This document shows positions 52,826 through 62,288 of a stretch of 64,000 nucleotides of DNA, in pieces. Source of the stretch: SIG673 sp045653945. GTDB taxonomy: Bacteria > Bacillota > Clostridia > Oscillospirales > CAG-272. The stretch spans positions 1-64,000 of the forward strand of contig JAZOML010000045.1 in NCBI GenBank assembly GCA_045653945.1, given 5' to 3'. The notes under the pieces are model-generated. The model made no database searches. It saw only the letters and a list, made by a program, of their open reading frames with translations, and was not told the origin of the DNA. A program made the translations under genes and the position numbers. Numbering within the stretch: position 1 is the stretch's first letter; every line of letters starts with the position of its first letter.

Positions 52826-53534
52826 CACTCCGAACAATCAGAAGCGATTTGATATACTGAGAAGAACCGCAAAGGAGGTACGAGCCTACCGAGTACGTAT
52901 GAGGGTGCTGTCGATACTTCTCGTAATGCTTGTGGTGATTACGGGTATTGTATATATGACCTCGGTGCTCTACGAAAAATCGGGTAGCTTTACGGTTAGT
53001 GTCGATAAGTATGAAATGACAAAATACGGACTCACTCTTTCGGAAAGCGCCGATATGAAGCATCAATCGTCAAATCTTAACGCAAAGATTGCCGAGAAGA
53101 TAACTAATATTGCGGGCGAAACCATAAGCCCTAACGTAGACCAGATAGACGGAGAGCATAATGGCAGAAACTACATAGCCTATACGTTTTATGTACAAAA
53201 TGCGGGCGAGGTTGAAATATCCTACGATTATACAGTTAATATTTCAGGTATAACCAATGCGCTTGATGAGGCGATACGAATACGGCTTTACGTTGACGGT
53301 GGCGAGCCTATCACGTATGCTAAAACGAAAAGCGACGGAACGGGTGCTGAGCCGGGTACAACGGAATTCCACTCGGCAAACGTTGCCACTCGCGGAAGAA
53401 TAGAGGCGTTTGAGCCACAGGAAAAAACGAAATTTACGGTTGTTATCTGGATAGAGGGTAACGACCCCGATTGCATTGACTGGCTGATAGGCGGTAAAAT
53501 GAAGGTCGAAATGAACATTGGCGTAGTACACTAA
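52818..53534 (+). CDS. Membrane-anchored beta-sandwich protein, TasA-like neighbourhood
   Basis: A 238-residue protein: ~38 cytoplasmic residues, one membrane helix (LSILLVMLVVITGIVYMTSV) and an extracellular beta domain (GSFTVSVDKYEM, YTFYVQNAGEVEISYDYTV). The order of elements resembles TasA/camelysin-type fibre proteins, but the TASYAWF signal motif of the next three proteins is absent, so this one stays anchored. GGAGGGG precedes ATG 52818. It may be the base or adaptor for the exported subunits (inference). Confidence 0.65.
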   Translation: MNNTPNNQKRFDILRRTAKEVRAYRVRMRVLSILLVMLVVITGIVYMTSVLYEKSGSFTVSVDKYEMTKYGLTLSESADMKHQSSNLNAKIAEKITNIAGETISPNVDQIDGEHNGRNYIAYTFYVQNAGEVEISYDYTVNISGITNALDEAIRIRLYVDGGEPITYAKTKSDGTGAEPGTTEFHSANVATRGRIEAFEPQEKTKFTVVIWIEGNDPDCIDWLIGGKMKVEMNIGVVH

Positions 53535-53637
53535 AATAAACTACAATTTGCTTTGCTATGGGGAGGCGTCCCTGTTTCAAGGTTTAATATATAAACAAAA
53601 AAACAAAAAAATAAATTTCCAAAAGGAGAAAAAGAAA

Positions 53638-54372
53638 ATGAAAAAAATGACACGTAAGCTTATCCCCGCATTTATTATGCTGCTTGTTTCGGCAATTATG
53701 CTCTCAACGGCATCTTATGCTTGGTTTGCAAACAGCTACAACGTAACCGCAGACGGAATGAGCGTTAAGGTAAATTCCGATGCAAAGTTTCTCTTAATTT
53801 CGGATGACAACATAGAATTTGATGATTCCGTAACTCTTGAAGAAAATAACACCGCCGTTGTTGACCTTGTAACCGCAACTCTTACCGACGGCGAGATTGA
53901 TTGGTTTACCGGTACAAGCACCGAAGCAGACGATCCTAACGCATCAAGCCCCCTTACTCCTGTTGATGATGAAAAATTAGGTAGATACGTTCTTACAAAG
54001 ACCTTCTATGTAAAGCTTTCCGACGGTTCTAACGGTTCTCTTTACAACCTTGAAATCAGCGGCGTAACCATTACCGGAAGCAGCAACCTTAAGAGTGCTG
54101 TAAGAGTTATCGCAAAGGGTGCTGACGGTGCACAGCTTTGGAAGACCAATAAGGTTGAGGACGTGCTTCAGGATGCAATGGTAGAGGATACCGCAGCAGG
54201 CAACTCTGAGTGCCTTATCAGTGAAATAACCAAGGGAACTGCAAAAGAGGTTACCGTTTACATTTACTACGACGGTAAGGATGACTCCGCATTTATCAAC
54301 AACGCAGGCGCTCTTGATTACATTGGCGTAAGTGTTTCCTTCACTGCAACCCCCGTTAACCCCAACGCTTAA
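53638..54372 (+). CDS. Exported protein with SipW-dependent-type signal peptide, 1
   Basis: A 244-residue secreted protein. The signal peptide ends LLVSAIMLSTASYAWFANS, the clostridial TASYAWF type associated with SipW signal peptidases. The mature part is beta-rich and acidic (YVLTKTFYVKLSDG, VTVYIYYDGKDDSAFINN). Codons are strongly biased to C-ending forms as in highly expressed genes. AAAAGGAG precedes ATG 53638. Probable matrix or fibre subunit. Confidence 0.75.
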   Translation: MKKMTRKLIPAFIMLLVSAIMLSTASYAWFANSYNVTADGMSVKVNSDAKFLLISDDNIEFDDSVTLEENNTAVVDLVTATLTDGEIDWFTGTSTEADDPNASSPLTPVDDEKLGRYVLTKTFYVKLSDGSNGSLYNLEISGVTITGSSNLKSAVRVIAKGADGAQLWKTNKVEDVLQDAMVEDTAAGNSECLISEITKGTAKEVTVYIYYDGKDDSAFINNAGALDYIGVSVSFTATPVNPNA

Positions 54373-54398
54373 TTTGAATTAAAGAGAGGAAATACATA

Positions 54399-55682
54399 AT
54401 GAAGACAAAATCCAAACGCTTAATATTTGCGATATGTCTGCTTCTTGTATCCGCAACTCTTCTCGGCACAGCATCCTATGCTTGGTTCTCTATGAACACC
54501 GAGGTTACCGTTGACGGTATTGAGGTTGAGGCATATTCTGATTCGCTCTTCCTCGAGGTTAGCCAAAACGCAACAAGCGACTTTGCAACCTCCACCACCT
54601 TTGAAAATGACAAGGCATATTTAAGACTTGCCAAGCACGGCTTTGCAGCCACCGCATACACCCTTACAGCAACTCTCGTTTCAACCGACACCTACTATGA
54701 CGGAGAAACGGTATACTACGAGAAGGTAGAATATGCTGATTCAAACTTAAAGTACGTTGTAGCAACCGGTCTTGATACCGCAAGCCCTCTTGTAGGTCTT
54801 TACAAGGAAGCAGACTTCGTAAAGATTGAAAATCAAAATGCAGTTGCTGACACTGCGACAACCTACTATGAAAAGCTTGGCACCAAATATGCTAAGATTT
54901 CCATAGCTCAGGGTGAGAAGACCGTTGGCTACTACACCTTAACCGATATTGATCCCGAAACCACCGGTACGTACGACGGTACAGGCAGCTACTACAAGCT
55001 TGCTGAAAACGGCACTGACTACTATCTTGTAAGCAACCTTTCTCGCGGTACAAACGTAAAGGATAAGTACTACACCCTTTCCAGCATTACCGCTATCAGC
55101 ACCGATACTGCGGTTGATAATAACGTAACCGAGTTTACAGGTAACGCATACGTAAAGAACGGTAACGATTATTCGCTTCTCGGTAGCTTCACCGCTCAAA
55201 ATATCAAGGATCTTCTTTACTTCGGCAGAACCTACGCAGATGACGTAAACGACGTTGAGGGCAACAAGAACGGAACACTTAGCATCATCAAGGAGGCAAA
55301 TCTTGACGATTACCGCCTTATGAACACTGTATATCTCCGTAACGCAGTTAACACCAACGATTCTCGCAACCTTAGAGCAAACTTCAACGTTACAGGCGAG
55401 AGCGTAGTAAAGAGCTCTCTTACCGTTCTTCTCGTTGTAACCGATGGAAGCGGTAAGCTTGTTAACACCGTAACCTATAACAACGGAACAACAACCTACG
55501 GCAGCGGCGATACCATTATCAACCTTCTTAAGGGTAACACCGCCGAGACCTTAACGGTAGATATCTACGTTTACTTTGACGGTTCTAATGCCGACGTTAA
55601 CAACCAGACCGACGGCGTTCTTGAGCTTTCCGGTCACGGCGTTGAGATTGAGTTCACAATCGACAAGCCTGATTACAACTGA
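54399..55682 (+). CDS. Exported protein with SipW-dependent-type signal peptide, 2
   Basis: A 427-residue paralogue with LLVSATLLGTASYAWFSMN at the signal end. Between residues ~90 and 265 it contains three or four degenerate repeats of about 30-40 residues, each built as YY-K/E-L plus a strand, then G-x-x-V-x-G-Y-Y-T-L (for example YYEKLGTKYAKISIAQGEKT and YYKLAENGTDYYLVSNLSRG). The C-terminus (VDIYVYFDGSNADVNNQTDG) matches the neighbouring exported proteins. AGAGGAAA precedes the ATG. High-expression codon bias. Confidence 0.75.
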   Translation: MKTKSKRLIFAICLLLVSATLLGTASYAWFSMNTEVTVDGIEVEAYSDSLFLEVSQNATSDFATSTTFENDKAYLRLAKHGFAATAYTLTATLVSTDTYYDGETVYYEKVEYADSNLKYVVATGLDTASPLVGLYKEADFVKIENQNAVADTATTYYEKLGTKYAKISIAQGEKTVGYYTLTDIDPETTGTYDGTGSYYKLAENGTDYYLVSNLSRGTNVKDKYYTLSSITAISTDTAVDNNVTEFTGNAYVKNGNDYSLLGSFTAQNIKDLLYFGRTYADDVNDVEGNKNGTLSIIKEANLDDYRLMNTVYLRNAVNTNDSRNLRANFNVTGESVVKSSLTVLLVVTDGSGKLVNTVTYNNGTTTYGSGDTIINLLKGNTAETLTVDIYVYFDGSNADVNNQTDGVLELSGHGVEIEFTIDKPDYN

Positions 55683-55720
55683 TTTTAAAACCTAAATTTA
55701 AGTGAGGATGGCAAACTATT

Positions 55721-56776
55721 ATGAAAGGGAAGATCATTTGGTCATTTTGGCTTGTAGCATTGCTCGCCGTAATAACCTCTACGGCTTCCTATGCTTGGCT
55801 TGCCATTAACACTACGGCACAGGTCCGAGGCTTCAAGGTAGACCTTATTTGTGATTCGGTTTACCTTGAAATCTCGGCTCAAGCCGGGCAAGGATACGAT
55901 AAAGAGGTTTCATTTGACGAAATCTCATATAGAAAAAGCTCTAACACACACGAAATGCTTTTAGTGTCATACGGCACTGTTCCCGACAGTGGGGCGCTTC
56001 AAATTTATAAGACGCAGATAGATTCGAAGAAGGCTTCTTCATACGGAAAAGACGGCACGTACAATGGCGGAGATACAAGATTTTATCTTCCGTCGTACTC
56101 TAGCATAGGCAAAGGTGAGCATAATTTCGTTGACGTTACAAGCGACCTTAAAATCGGTCAAAGCCTTGTCGGTTACTACGTAATCGAGGAGCAAGGCTCA
56201 CACGTAAATTCACAAAACGGCGATACGCTCTATTACGTTAAAAGCGTAAGAGAAAACGGTGCTGTCGATTACTCCTGTATAGGAACGTTTGCAGTCGGTC
56301 AAAGACTGGCGGCAAGAAAATATTGGGGATATTCAAGCTCCACGCTTGAAAATGAGTCCCAATCTAAAAACATAATGAACGTTGTTTCAATGGACCTTCC
56401 GACAGAGCAGTATAGCCTTAGAAAAAGAGTATATATACGAGGCTCAAAGGGAACGGTTGATGCAAGAAATCTCGCTGTTACGGAGGTTGAAATCGGCGGT
56501 CAGCGACACGCACTGACTGATTCGATAAGCATATTTTTCGTAGCACGTTCAGGTAATGAAAAATCGGCAACGGCAATATACAGTCATAGAGATTCCGAGC
56601 ACTTTGACGGAAAGCTTTTTGACGAAATACTCGGTGATGAAATGGAAACGGTTACCGTTGATATGTATATATTTTTCGACGGCAAGGACCCGGGTGCTCA
56701 TAACGTTAACACCGATGAGCTGACGTCGCATACCGTAACCGTAAAATTCGGTGTTGATAACCACAAGTATAACTAA
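55721..56776 (+). CDS. Exported protein with SipW-dependent-type signal peptide, 3
   Basis: A 351-residue paralogue with AVITSTASYAWLAINTTAQV at the signal end. It shares the repeat type of the second protein (DTLYYVKSVRENGAVDYSCI) and the C-terminal VTVDMYIFFDGKDPGAHNVN. Its codons are more ordinary than those of the first two, suggesting a minor or tip subunit (inference). GTGAGGATGG lies upstream. Confidence 0.72.
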   Translation: MKGKIIWSFWLVALLAVITSTASYAWLAINTTAQVRGFKVDLICDSVYLEISAQAGQGYDKEVSFDEISYRKSSNTHEMLLVSYGTVPDSGALQIYKTQIDSKKASSYGKDGTYNGGDTRFYLPSYSSIGKGEHNFVDVTSDLKIGQSLVGYYVIEEQGSHVNSQNGDTLYYVKSVRENGAVDYSCIGTFAVGQRLAARKYWGYSSSTLENESQSKNIMNVVSMDLPTEQYSLRKRVYIRGSKGTVDARNLAVTEVEIGGQRHALTDSISIFFVARSGNEKSATAIYSHRDSEHFDGKLFDEILGDEMETVTVDMYIFFDGKDPGAHNVNTDELTSHTVTVKFGVDNHKYN

Positions 56777-56809
56777 AAATATTATAACGGTAAGTGAGGT
56801 ACTGTTTAT

Positions 56810-57562
56810 ATGGAAAACACACAAAATAAGGGCTTTAAGCAATGGTTTAAGGACCTGAATAAGAAAAAGATACTGTCTGTGGCACTAAACGTGCTGATTT
56901 GGGCATTTGTGATACTTTCATTGTTGATAACAATACTTGTATTCTCAGCTCAAAGTAATGATGACGGCGTTCCGTCAATATTCGGAAACAGCCTTATCAC
57001 AATATCCAGCGATTCAATGTCCCCTATATATGAAAAGGGCGACCTTGTATTTATGGAAAAGCTTGACGATGAGGGAATTAATAACCTCAAGGTCGGCGAT
57101 ATTATTACCTTCCGTGCACCTATTGATCTTGATAACGACGGTATGTCGGGCGACCTCAATACGCACAGAATAGTAGAAGTCCTTGACGGACAAAACAGAT
57201 ACGTTACAAAGGGAGATCATAACCCAGGTAAGGATAACGAGGGAGATACCCCCTATACGGTACATAAATCCGATATAATCGGAATTTGCACCGAGGACGA
57301 TAAAATCGGCGGACTTGGCGACGTTATAACCTTCCTTCGTTCTTCGCTCGGATTTTTCCTTTGTATAGTTTTACCCCTTATACTCTTTTTCCTTTACGAG
57401 CTTTATAACTTCATCAGCATTATCGTATCGGAGCGCGCAAAGAAGGCGGCTGCCGAAGGTGTAGACGAGGAAGAAATAAAAAAGCGTGCTATCGAGGAAT
57501 ACCTTGCAGCACAGGCGGCAAAGGAAAATACCGAAAATACTTCGGATGAAAAAGACGAATAA
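56810..57562 (+). CDS. SipW-type signal peptidase I, 1
   Basis: A 250-residue ER-type signal peptidase with a Ser-His rather than Ser-Lys dyad: Ser69 in SSDSMSP and His119 in NTHRIVEV, with YVTKGDHNPGKD as the third conserved block. Membrane helices lie near residues 25-45 and 180-205, with a charged cytoplasmic tail. It follows the three TASYAW proteins and is the likely processing enzyme for them, as SipW is for TasA in Bacillus. Confidence 0.9.
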   Translation: MENTQNKGFKQWFKDLNKKKILSVALNVLIWAFVILSLLITILVFSAQSNDDGVPSIFGNSLITISSDSMSPIYEKGDLVFMEKLDDEGINNLKVGDIITFRAPIDLDNDGMSGDLNTHRIVEVLDGQNRYVTKGDHNPGKDNEGDTPYTVHKSDIIGICTEDDKIGGLGDVITFLRSSLGFFLCIVLPLILFFLYELYNFISIIVSERAKKAAAEGVDEEEIKKRAIEEYLAAQAAKENTENTSDEKDE

Positions 57563-57640
57563 TTAACCTTGAAAATAATTTGTTAAAGCAATAGAAGATA
57601 TAAATATGATAAAAAATATGATGAAAGGGGGAAGGATATA

Positions 57641-59182
57641 GTGGGAGCCTTTTTAGATTGGTTTTTTGCGTTTTTAACGACTATGATAGACGGAATATGG
57701 AAGATAATTTCGGGCCTTTTTGGTGGAATTCTTCAGATATTCAACGTTGTCGAATACATAAATCAGTTCAATGCGTATAAGGACGGTTTTTCAGTTCTTG
57801 ATTGGATACTTGCAATAATTTCGTTCCTTATCGTAATGGCTATATGGGCTATTGTTATCTATATGCTTTTCCTTCTTATAAGAAAGTATATAAGATTCCG
57901 CAAGTCGGCAGTTGGAAACGAGGACCTGCTTGAGGAGGTTGCGGAGCTTCACCGAGACGTTATTAAGCTTAATAACGAAAAGGAAAGAATTCTTGCCCTT
58001 AAAATAGGACAAACAGGTGTTCCCCTCGACGTGCTTAATGGCATATATGAGGAGGAAGGCGAAGAAGAGGTCGACGAGGAGCTTGAGGAACAAACCGCGC
58101 TTCCACCGAGATTTGCCAAGCTCGATGCTATTGATAATAAATACATTTACTATAATCCCCCCGAATACAGAAGGGATTTCACCTTAAAAGAAATTTGCGA
58201 AACGTTCCGTAATTTCGCCTGCTCACGTATGGGACTTTACTATGAGGAAAAGGTCGTAAGACTTCTTTTTGCGGGCTTTGCCTCTACAAAGCTTATAATT
58301 TTGCAGGGTATTTCGGGTACAGGTAAAACTTCGCTTCCCTATGCCTTTGGTAAATTCGTTGAGAACGACTCGACTATCGTGTCGGTTCAGCCCTCGTGGA
58401 GAGACCGCACCGAGCTTTTCGGATACTTCAACGAATTCTCAAAGAAATTCAACGAAACCGACGTTCTTAGAAGAATATACGAGGCTTCATATAACGATGA
58501 CGTTAACGTAATTATACTCGACGAGCTTAATATAGCGCGTATAGAGTACTACTTTGCGGAGATGCTGTCCATTATGGAAATGCCCGATTTTGATGAGTGG
58601 AGAATAGAGCTTGTTCCATCGCCTTGGATAAACGACCCGAAAAACCTAAAAGACGGAAAGCTTCTTATTCCGCAAAACACTTGGTACGTGGGTACGGCTA
58701 ACAACGACGATACGACCTTCGCTATTTCGGATAAGGTATATGACCGTGCACTGACTATCAATATAGATAGCAAGGGCGTGGCTTTTGACGCCCCCGATAC
58801 ACCGCCTGCAAGAATAAGCTATACGTATCTTAATTCGCTTTACGAGAGGGCAATCAGCGAAAGCCCCGTAGAGCAGAAATATCTTGATATGATTGAAGAC
58901 CTTGATAACTACGTAATCAAGAAATTCAGAGTAGCATTTGGTAACCGTATTATGAAGCAGCTCAAGGCATTTGTGCCTGTTTACGTTGCGTGCGGCGGTA
59001 CGGTAGAGGAGGGAATTGACCATATACTTGCCACAAAGGTATTCAGAAAGTTTGAGTCGCTCAACCTCTCTCTTATCAGAGATGAAATAAAGGGACTTAT
59101 CAACTACCTCAATACCCTGTTCGGTAAAGGCACTATGGTATCCTGCATAGAATTCCTCGAAAGACTTCAACGCACCTATTAA
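57641..59182 (+). CDS. Membrane-anchored McrB-like AAA+ ATPase
   Basis: A 513-residue protein. Two or three N-terminal hydrophobic segments (about residues 8-35 and 48-80) and a coiled coil precede an AAA+ module with Walker A GISGTGKT at 223-230, Walker B VIILDELN near 288-295 and GTANNDDTTFAISDKVYDRA at the sensor, which parallels the MNTADRS region of McrB GTPases. GTG 57641 follows AAAGGGGGAAGGA. McrB proteins normally pair with McrC nucleases; here the partner has no recognisable nuclease and the ATPase is tethered to the membrane. Confidence 0.8.
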   Translation: MGAFLDWFFAFLTTMIDGIWKIISGLFGGILQIFNVVEYINQFNAYKDGFSVLDWILAIISFLIVMAIWAIVIYMLFLLIRKYIRFRKSAVGNEDLLEEVAELHRDVIKLNNEKERILALKIGQTGVPLDVLNGIYEEEGEEEVDEELEEQTALPPRFAKLDAIDNKYIYYNPPEYRRDFTLKEICETFRNFACSRMGLYYEEKVVRLLFAGFASTKLIILQGISGTGKTSLPYAFGKFVENDSTIVSVQPSWRDRTELFGYFNEFSKKFNETDVLRRIYEASYNDDVNVIILDELNIARIEYYFAEMLSIMEMPDFDEWRIELVPSPWINDPKNLKDGKLLIPQNTWYVGTANNDDTTFAISDKVYDRALTINIDSKGVAFDAPDTPPARISYTYLNSLYERAISESPVEQKYLDMIEDLDNYVIKKFRVAFGNRIMKQLKAFVPVYVACGGTVEEGIDHILATKVFRKFESLNLSLIRDEIKGLINYLNTLFGKGTMVSCIEFLERLQRTY

Positions 59183-59207
59183 TTTTTAAAGAAGGGAGAA
59201 CGTACAA

Positions 59208-62200
59208 ATGAATAAGTTTTACGATGAACTGAAGGACAAGGCGTTCTCCGCATTCAGAACGCTTGCAAAAAATTGCTCACAGTTCGAGGACGCCAATATG
59301 CTCGTTGGCTCAGCCGATACAAAGGTTTCGCTCACGAGAAGTAAGGTGTCAAAATCTATTGATACCGAGTGGATTGAAAGAATAGAGGCGGCAATTCCGT
59401 CGCTTGATATAATTATCCGCAATCCGTCGGTTGCCATTGAAGACGTTGACGAGGTTTTACCGGTAGAGCTTTCAAAGCATATAACCGAAAAATCTATAAA
59501 GCATCTTGCTCAGCATACGAATTTTATTCTGGATATAAAAGAGGACGGCGAGGTTGTTCCGCAAAAGATACTTAACGTTTTCCACGAGGAAACTCACCTG
59601 ACCTATGAGAATAAATTCGTAAATACCCTACTTAATCGACTCTTTGCCTTTGTTGATAAGCGTATTCGCGCCCTTGATGGCACGAGCGGAATAGAAATGG
59701 ATTACAAATTCGGCTATAACACCGAGTTTGAACACTTCATATCTGACGATGGCAGTCGAAATTCGGCTCGGATTAATCTCCAAATTGAGCTGACCTCACC
59801 TGTCAATGAGGAGATGTCCGAGTCCGATTTAGAAATCAACGAGAGATATAAGGAAACTCTCGAAAGAATAAAACGTATAAATATGGCTCTTATATCATAC
59901 CGTTCATCTGCGTTTGCGCAGAAGCTCGGCAGAAACTATGTAAGACCTCCCGTTATAAGAACTAACGCAATACTTAAAAACAAGAATTTAAAGGAATGCC
60001 TTAACCTTTGGGAATATATTGAGGAATACGATAAGGTCGGCTATACTGTCGTGGGCGACAAGTATTACGAGATGCCTTCGGAAAAATTTGTGGGCGGTAT
60101 GTATTCCCCGATTGCTCTTCAGTACCTCACACTGTATAGTAGTATTCACGAGGGACTTGAGGATAACCGACTTATTTCGCAAAAGCACCTGTTTGAAACC
60201 TTCCCCGAATTTGACGATGAGATTGAAAACGAGGAAATAGACGATTATCAGGTATACGATTCGGAATACAAAAAGCTTGTACCCGTATCTCGCCTGATGA
60301 ATAACCGCAAAAAGCTTTCCGAGGACGAAAAGCGAGTAAGAGCAGCGCTTATTGTAGCGCTCAAGGCGGACGAGCTACTTAACGCCGAGGAGCTTGGAAA
60401 GGAAGCGGAGGCTCGCAGACTGGCAAGAGAAAGACGCCTTGCCGAGGAGGAAGAAAGACGCCTAGAAAGGGAAAGACAGCTTGCAGCCGAGGAGGAAGCA
60501 AGAAGACTTGCGGAGGAGGAAGCGGAAAAGAATAAAATCAAGAGCGTTGTTGCAGTACGATATAGCCGCTCCTTTATGTCAAGATATATTCAGGCGGAGT
60601 CCTTTTTACAGGATTGGTACTGCGAAATCAAAAACGAGCTTCTTAGCTATAAGAACGTAAAATCAAGAATTTCTTGGTCAAGAGAAACCTTTAAGCTTGG
60701 AAGAACACAACTTGCAAGGATTAACGTAAGGGGAAGAAAAACACTTTATCTGTATCTTGCTATTAACCCAGAACTTCTTGAAGGAACTAAATATCAGTTT
60801 GAAACGGTTGAGGGTGAATACCCCGTTCTTATCAAAATTACAAGCAATAGAAGAAAGTCTCACGCACTTGCAGTTATCGGAATACTTGCTGGTAATCTCG
60901 GACTTACCCGTACGGAGCGCATAGCGGAGGATTACCGCCTGACGTATGAGGACGACGATAAGCTGATTGAAAAGGGACTTATCAAGATGATACTGCCAAA
61001 GGGTGTAAAGCTTGATGAAAGCATTGCAACGGTAAAGGCAGACATCTACATAAATTCAAAAAAGGAAAAAGCAACACTCCAAACTCCACCGCCCGTCGAG
61101 GAGGTAGAGGAAACTCCGGTTTTGAAGCCCAGAATATGCGCAGTAGCGGTAAAATACAGTCGCTCATTTACGGCAAGATATATACAGTCGGATGCGATGT
61201 TGCAGGATTGGTACGTCGAAATCAAAAACGAACTTCTTAGCTATAAGAAGGTAAAATCAAGAATTTCCTGGTCAAAGGAAACCTTCAAGCTTGGAAGAAC
61301 GCATATTGCAAAGATTAACGCAAGAGGAAAGAAAAAACTTTATTTATATCTTGCAATCTCCCCTGCACTTCTTGAAGGAACTAAATATCAGTTTGAAACG
61401 GTTGAGGGTGAATACCCCGTTCTTATCAAAATCACAAGCAACAGAAGAAAGGCTCACGCACTTGCAGTTATCGGAATACTTGCTGGTAATCTCGGACTTA
61501 CCCGTACGGAGCGCATAGCGGAGGATTACCGTCTGCCGTATGAGGACGACGATAAGCTGATTGAAAAGGGACTTACCAAGATGATACTGCCAAAGGGTGT
61601 AACGCTTGATGAAAGCGTTGCGACGGTAAAGGCGGACATCTACATAAATTCAAAAAAGAAAAAAGCAACACTCAAAGCTCCACCGCCCGTCGAGGAGGTA
61701 GAGGAAATTCCGGTTTTGAAGCCCAGAATATGCGCAGTAGCGGTAAAATACAGGCGTTCATTTACGGCGAGATATATACAGGCGGACCCTGTATTGCAGG
61801 ATTGGTATACCGAGATTAAAAACGGATTTTTGTCTTATTCGGACGTAAAATCAAGAATTTCTTGGTCAAAGGAAACCTTTAAGATAGGCAGAACTCATAT
61901 TGCAAAGATAAACGTTAAGGGTAAAAAGACACTTGATTTGTATTTTGCAATAGACCCCGCACTGCTTTCGGACACAAAATTCCGCTTTGAAACAGTAGAG
62001 GGAGATTACCCTGTACGTATCAAGGTTACAAGCGACAGAAGAAAGGCGCTTGCGCTAAGACTTATAAAATTCGTTGCACAAAGCCTTAAGCTTAAGGCTA
62101 CGGAGAGAATACCTCAAAATTACAGACAACCGTTTGAGGATGACGAAAGGCTGATTGCAAACGGACTTATCAAAATGATACTTCCAAAGGGTATAACTCT

Positions 62201-62276
62201 CGGTGAAAACGTAGTAACGGTCAGAGCAGATATAGATATTAATTCCAAAAAGAAAAAATCGGGGAAAAAGAACTAA
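59208..62276 (+). CDS. DUF2357-like McrB partner with triple repeat domain
   Basis: A 1022-residue protein. Residues ~1-390 resemble the DUF2357-type region of McrC-like partners (HEETHLTYENKFVNTLLNRL near 120-140). A highly charged Arg/Glu coiled coil (RRLARERRLAEEEERRLERE) covers ~385-440. Three tandem ~198-residue repeats follow (from about 445, 643 and 841), each with YSRSF or YRRSF, WYxEIKN, VKSRISW and FKLGRT/FKIGRT. No PD-(D/E)xK nuclease motif is evident. It starts 25 nt after the McrB-like gene. The repeat resembles an unnamed domain I have seen in other clostridial proteins. No signal peptide or membrane helix, so probably cytoplasmic. Confidence 0.7.
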   Translation: MNKFYDELKDKAFSAFRTLAKNCSQFEDANMLVGSADTKVSLTRSKVSKSIDTEWIERIEAAIPSLDIIIRNPSVAIEDVDEVLPVELSKHITEKSIKHLAQHTNFILDIKEDGEVVPQKILNVFHEETHLTYENKFVNTLLNRLFAFVDKRIRALDGTSGIEMDYKFGYNTEFEHFISDDGSRNSARINLQIELTSPVNEEMSESDLEINERYKETLERIKRINMALISYRSSAFAQKLGRNYVRPPVIRTNAILKNKNLKECLNLWEYIEEYDKVGYTVVGDKYYEMPSEKFVGGMYSPIALQYLTLYSSIHEGLEDNRLISQKHLFETFPEFDDEIENEEIDDYQVYDSEYKKLVPVSRLMNNRKKLSEDEKRVRAALIVALKADELLNAEELGKEAEARRLARERRLAEEEERRLERERQLAAEEEARRLAEEEAEKNKIKSVVAVRYSRSFMSRYIQAESFLQDWYCEIKNELLSYKNVKSRISWSRETFKLGRTQLARINVRGRKTLYLYLAINPELLEGTKYQFETVEGEYPVLIKITSNRRKSHALAVIGILAGNLGLTRTERIAEDYRLTYEDDDKLIEKGLIKMILPKGVKLDESIATVKADIYINSKKEKATLQTPPPVEEVEETPVLKPRICAVAVKYSRSFTARYIQSDAMLQDWYVEIKNELLSYKKVKSRISWSKETFKLGRTHIAKINARGKKKLYLYLAISPALLEGTKYQFETVEGEYPVLIKITSNRRKAHALAVIGILAGNLGLTRTERIAEDYRLPYEDDDKLIEKGLTKMILPKGVTLDESVATVKADIYINSKKKKATLKAPPPVEEVEEIPVLKPRICAVAVKYRRSFTARYIQADPVLQDWYTEIKNGFLSYSDVKSRISWSKETFKIGRTHIAKINVKGKKTLDLYFAIDPALLSDTKFRFETVEGDYPVRIKVTSDRRKALALRLIKFVAQSLKLKATERIPQNYRQPFEDDERLIANGLIKMILPKGITLGENVVTVRADIDINSKKKKSGKKN
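60544..62270 (+). repeat. Three tandem ~594-bp coding repeats
   Basis: Repeat starts at about 60544, 61138 and 61732. Units 1 and 2 are nearly identical in DNA over long stretches (for example 60778-60940 against 61372-61534), while unit 3 has diverged. This indicates a recent duplication or gene conversion between units 1 and 2. Confidence 0.85.
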
Positions 62277-62288
62277 AAGAGTATCAAA

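Noticed and set aside
60544..62270. CRISPR-like or phase-variable repeat array
   Set aside because: The repeats are ~594-bp in-frame protein domains, not short spaced repeats.
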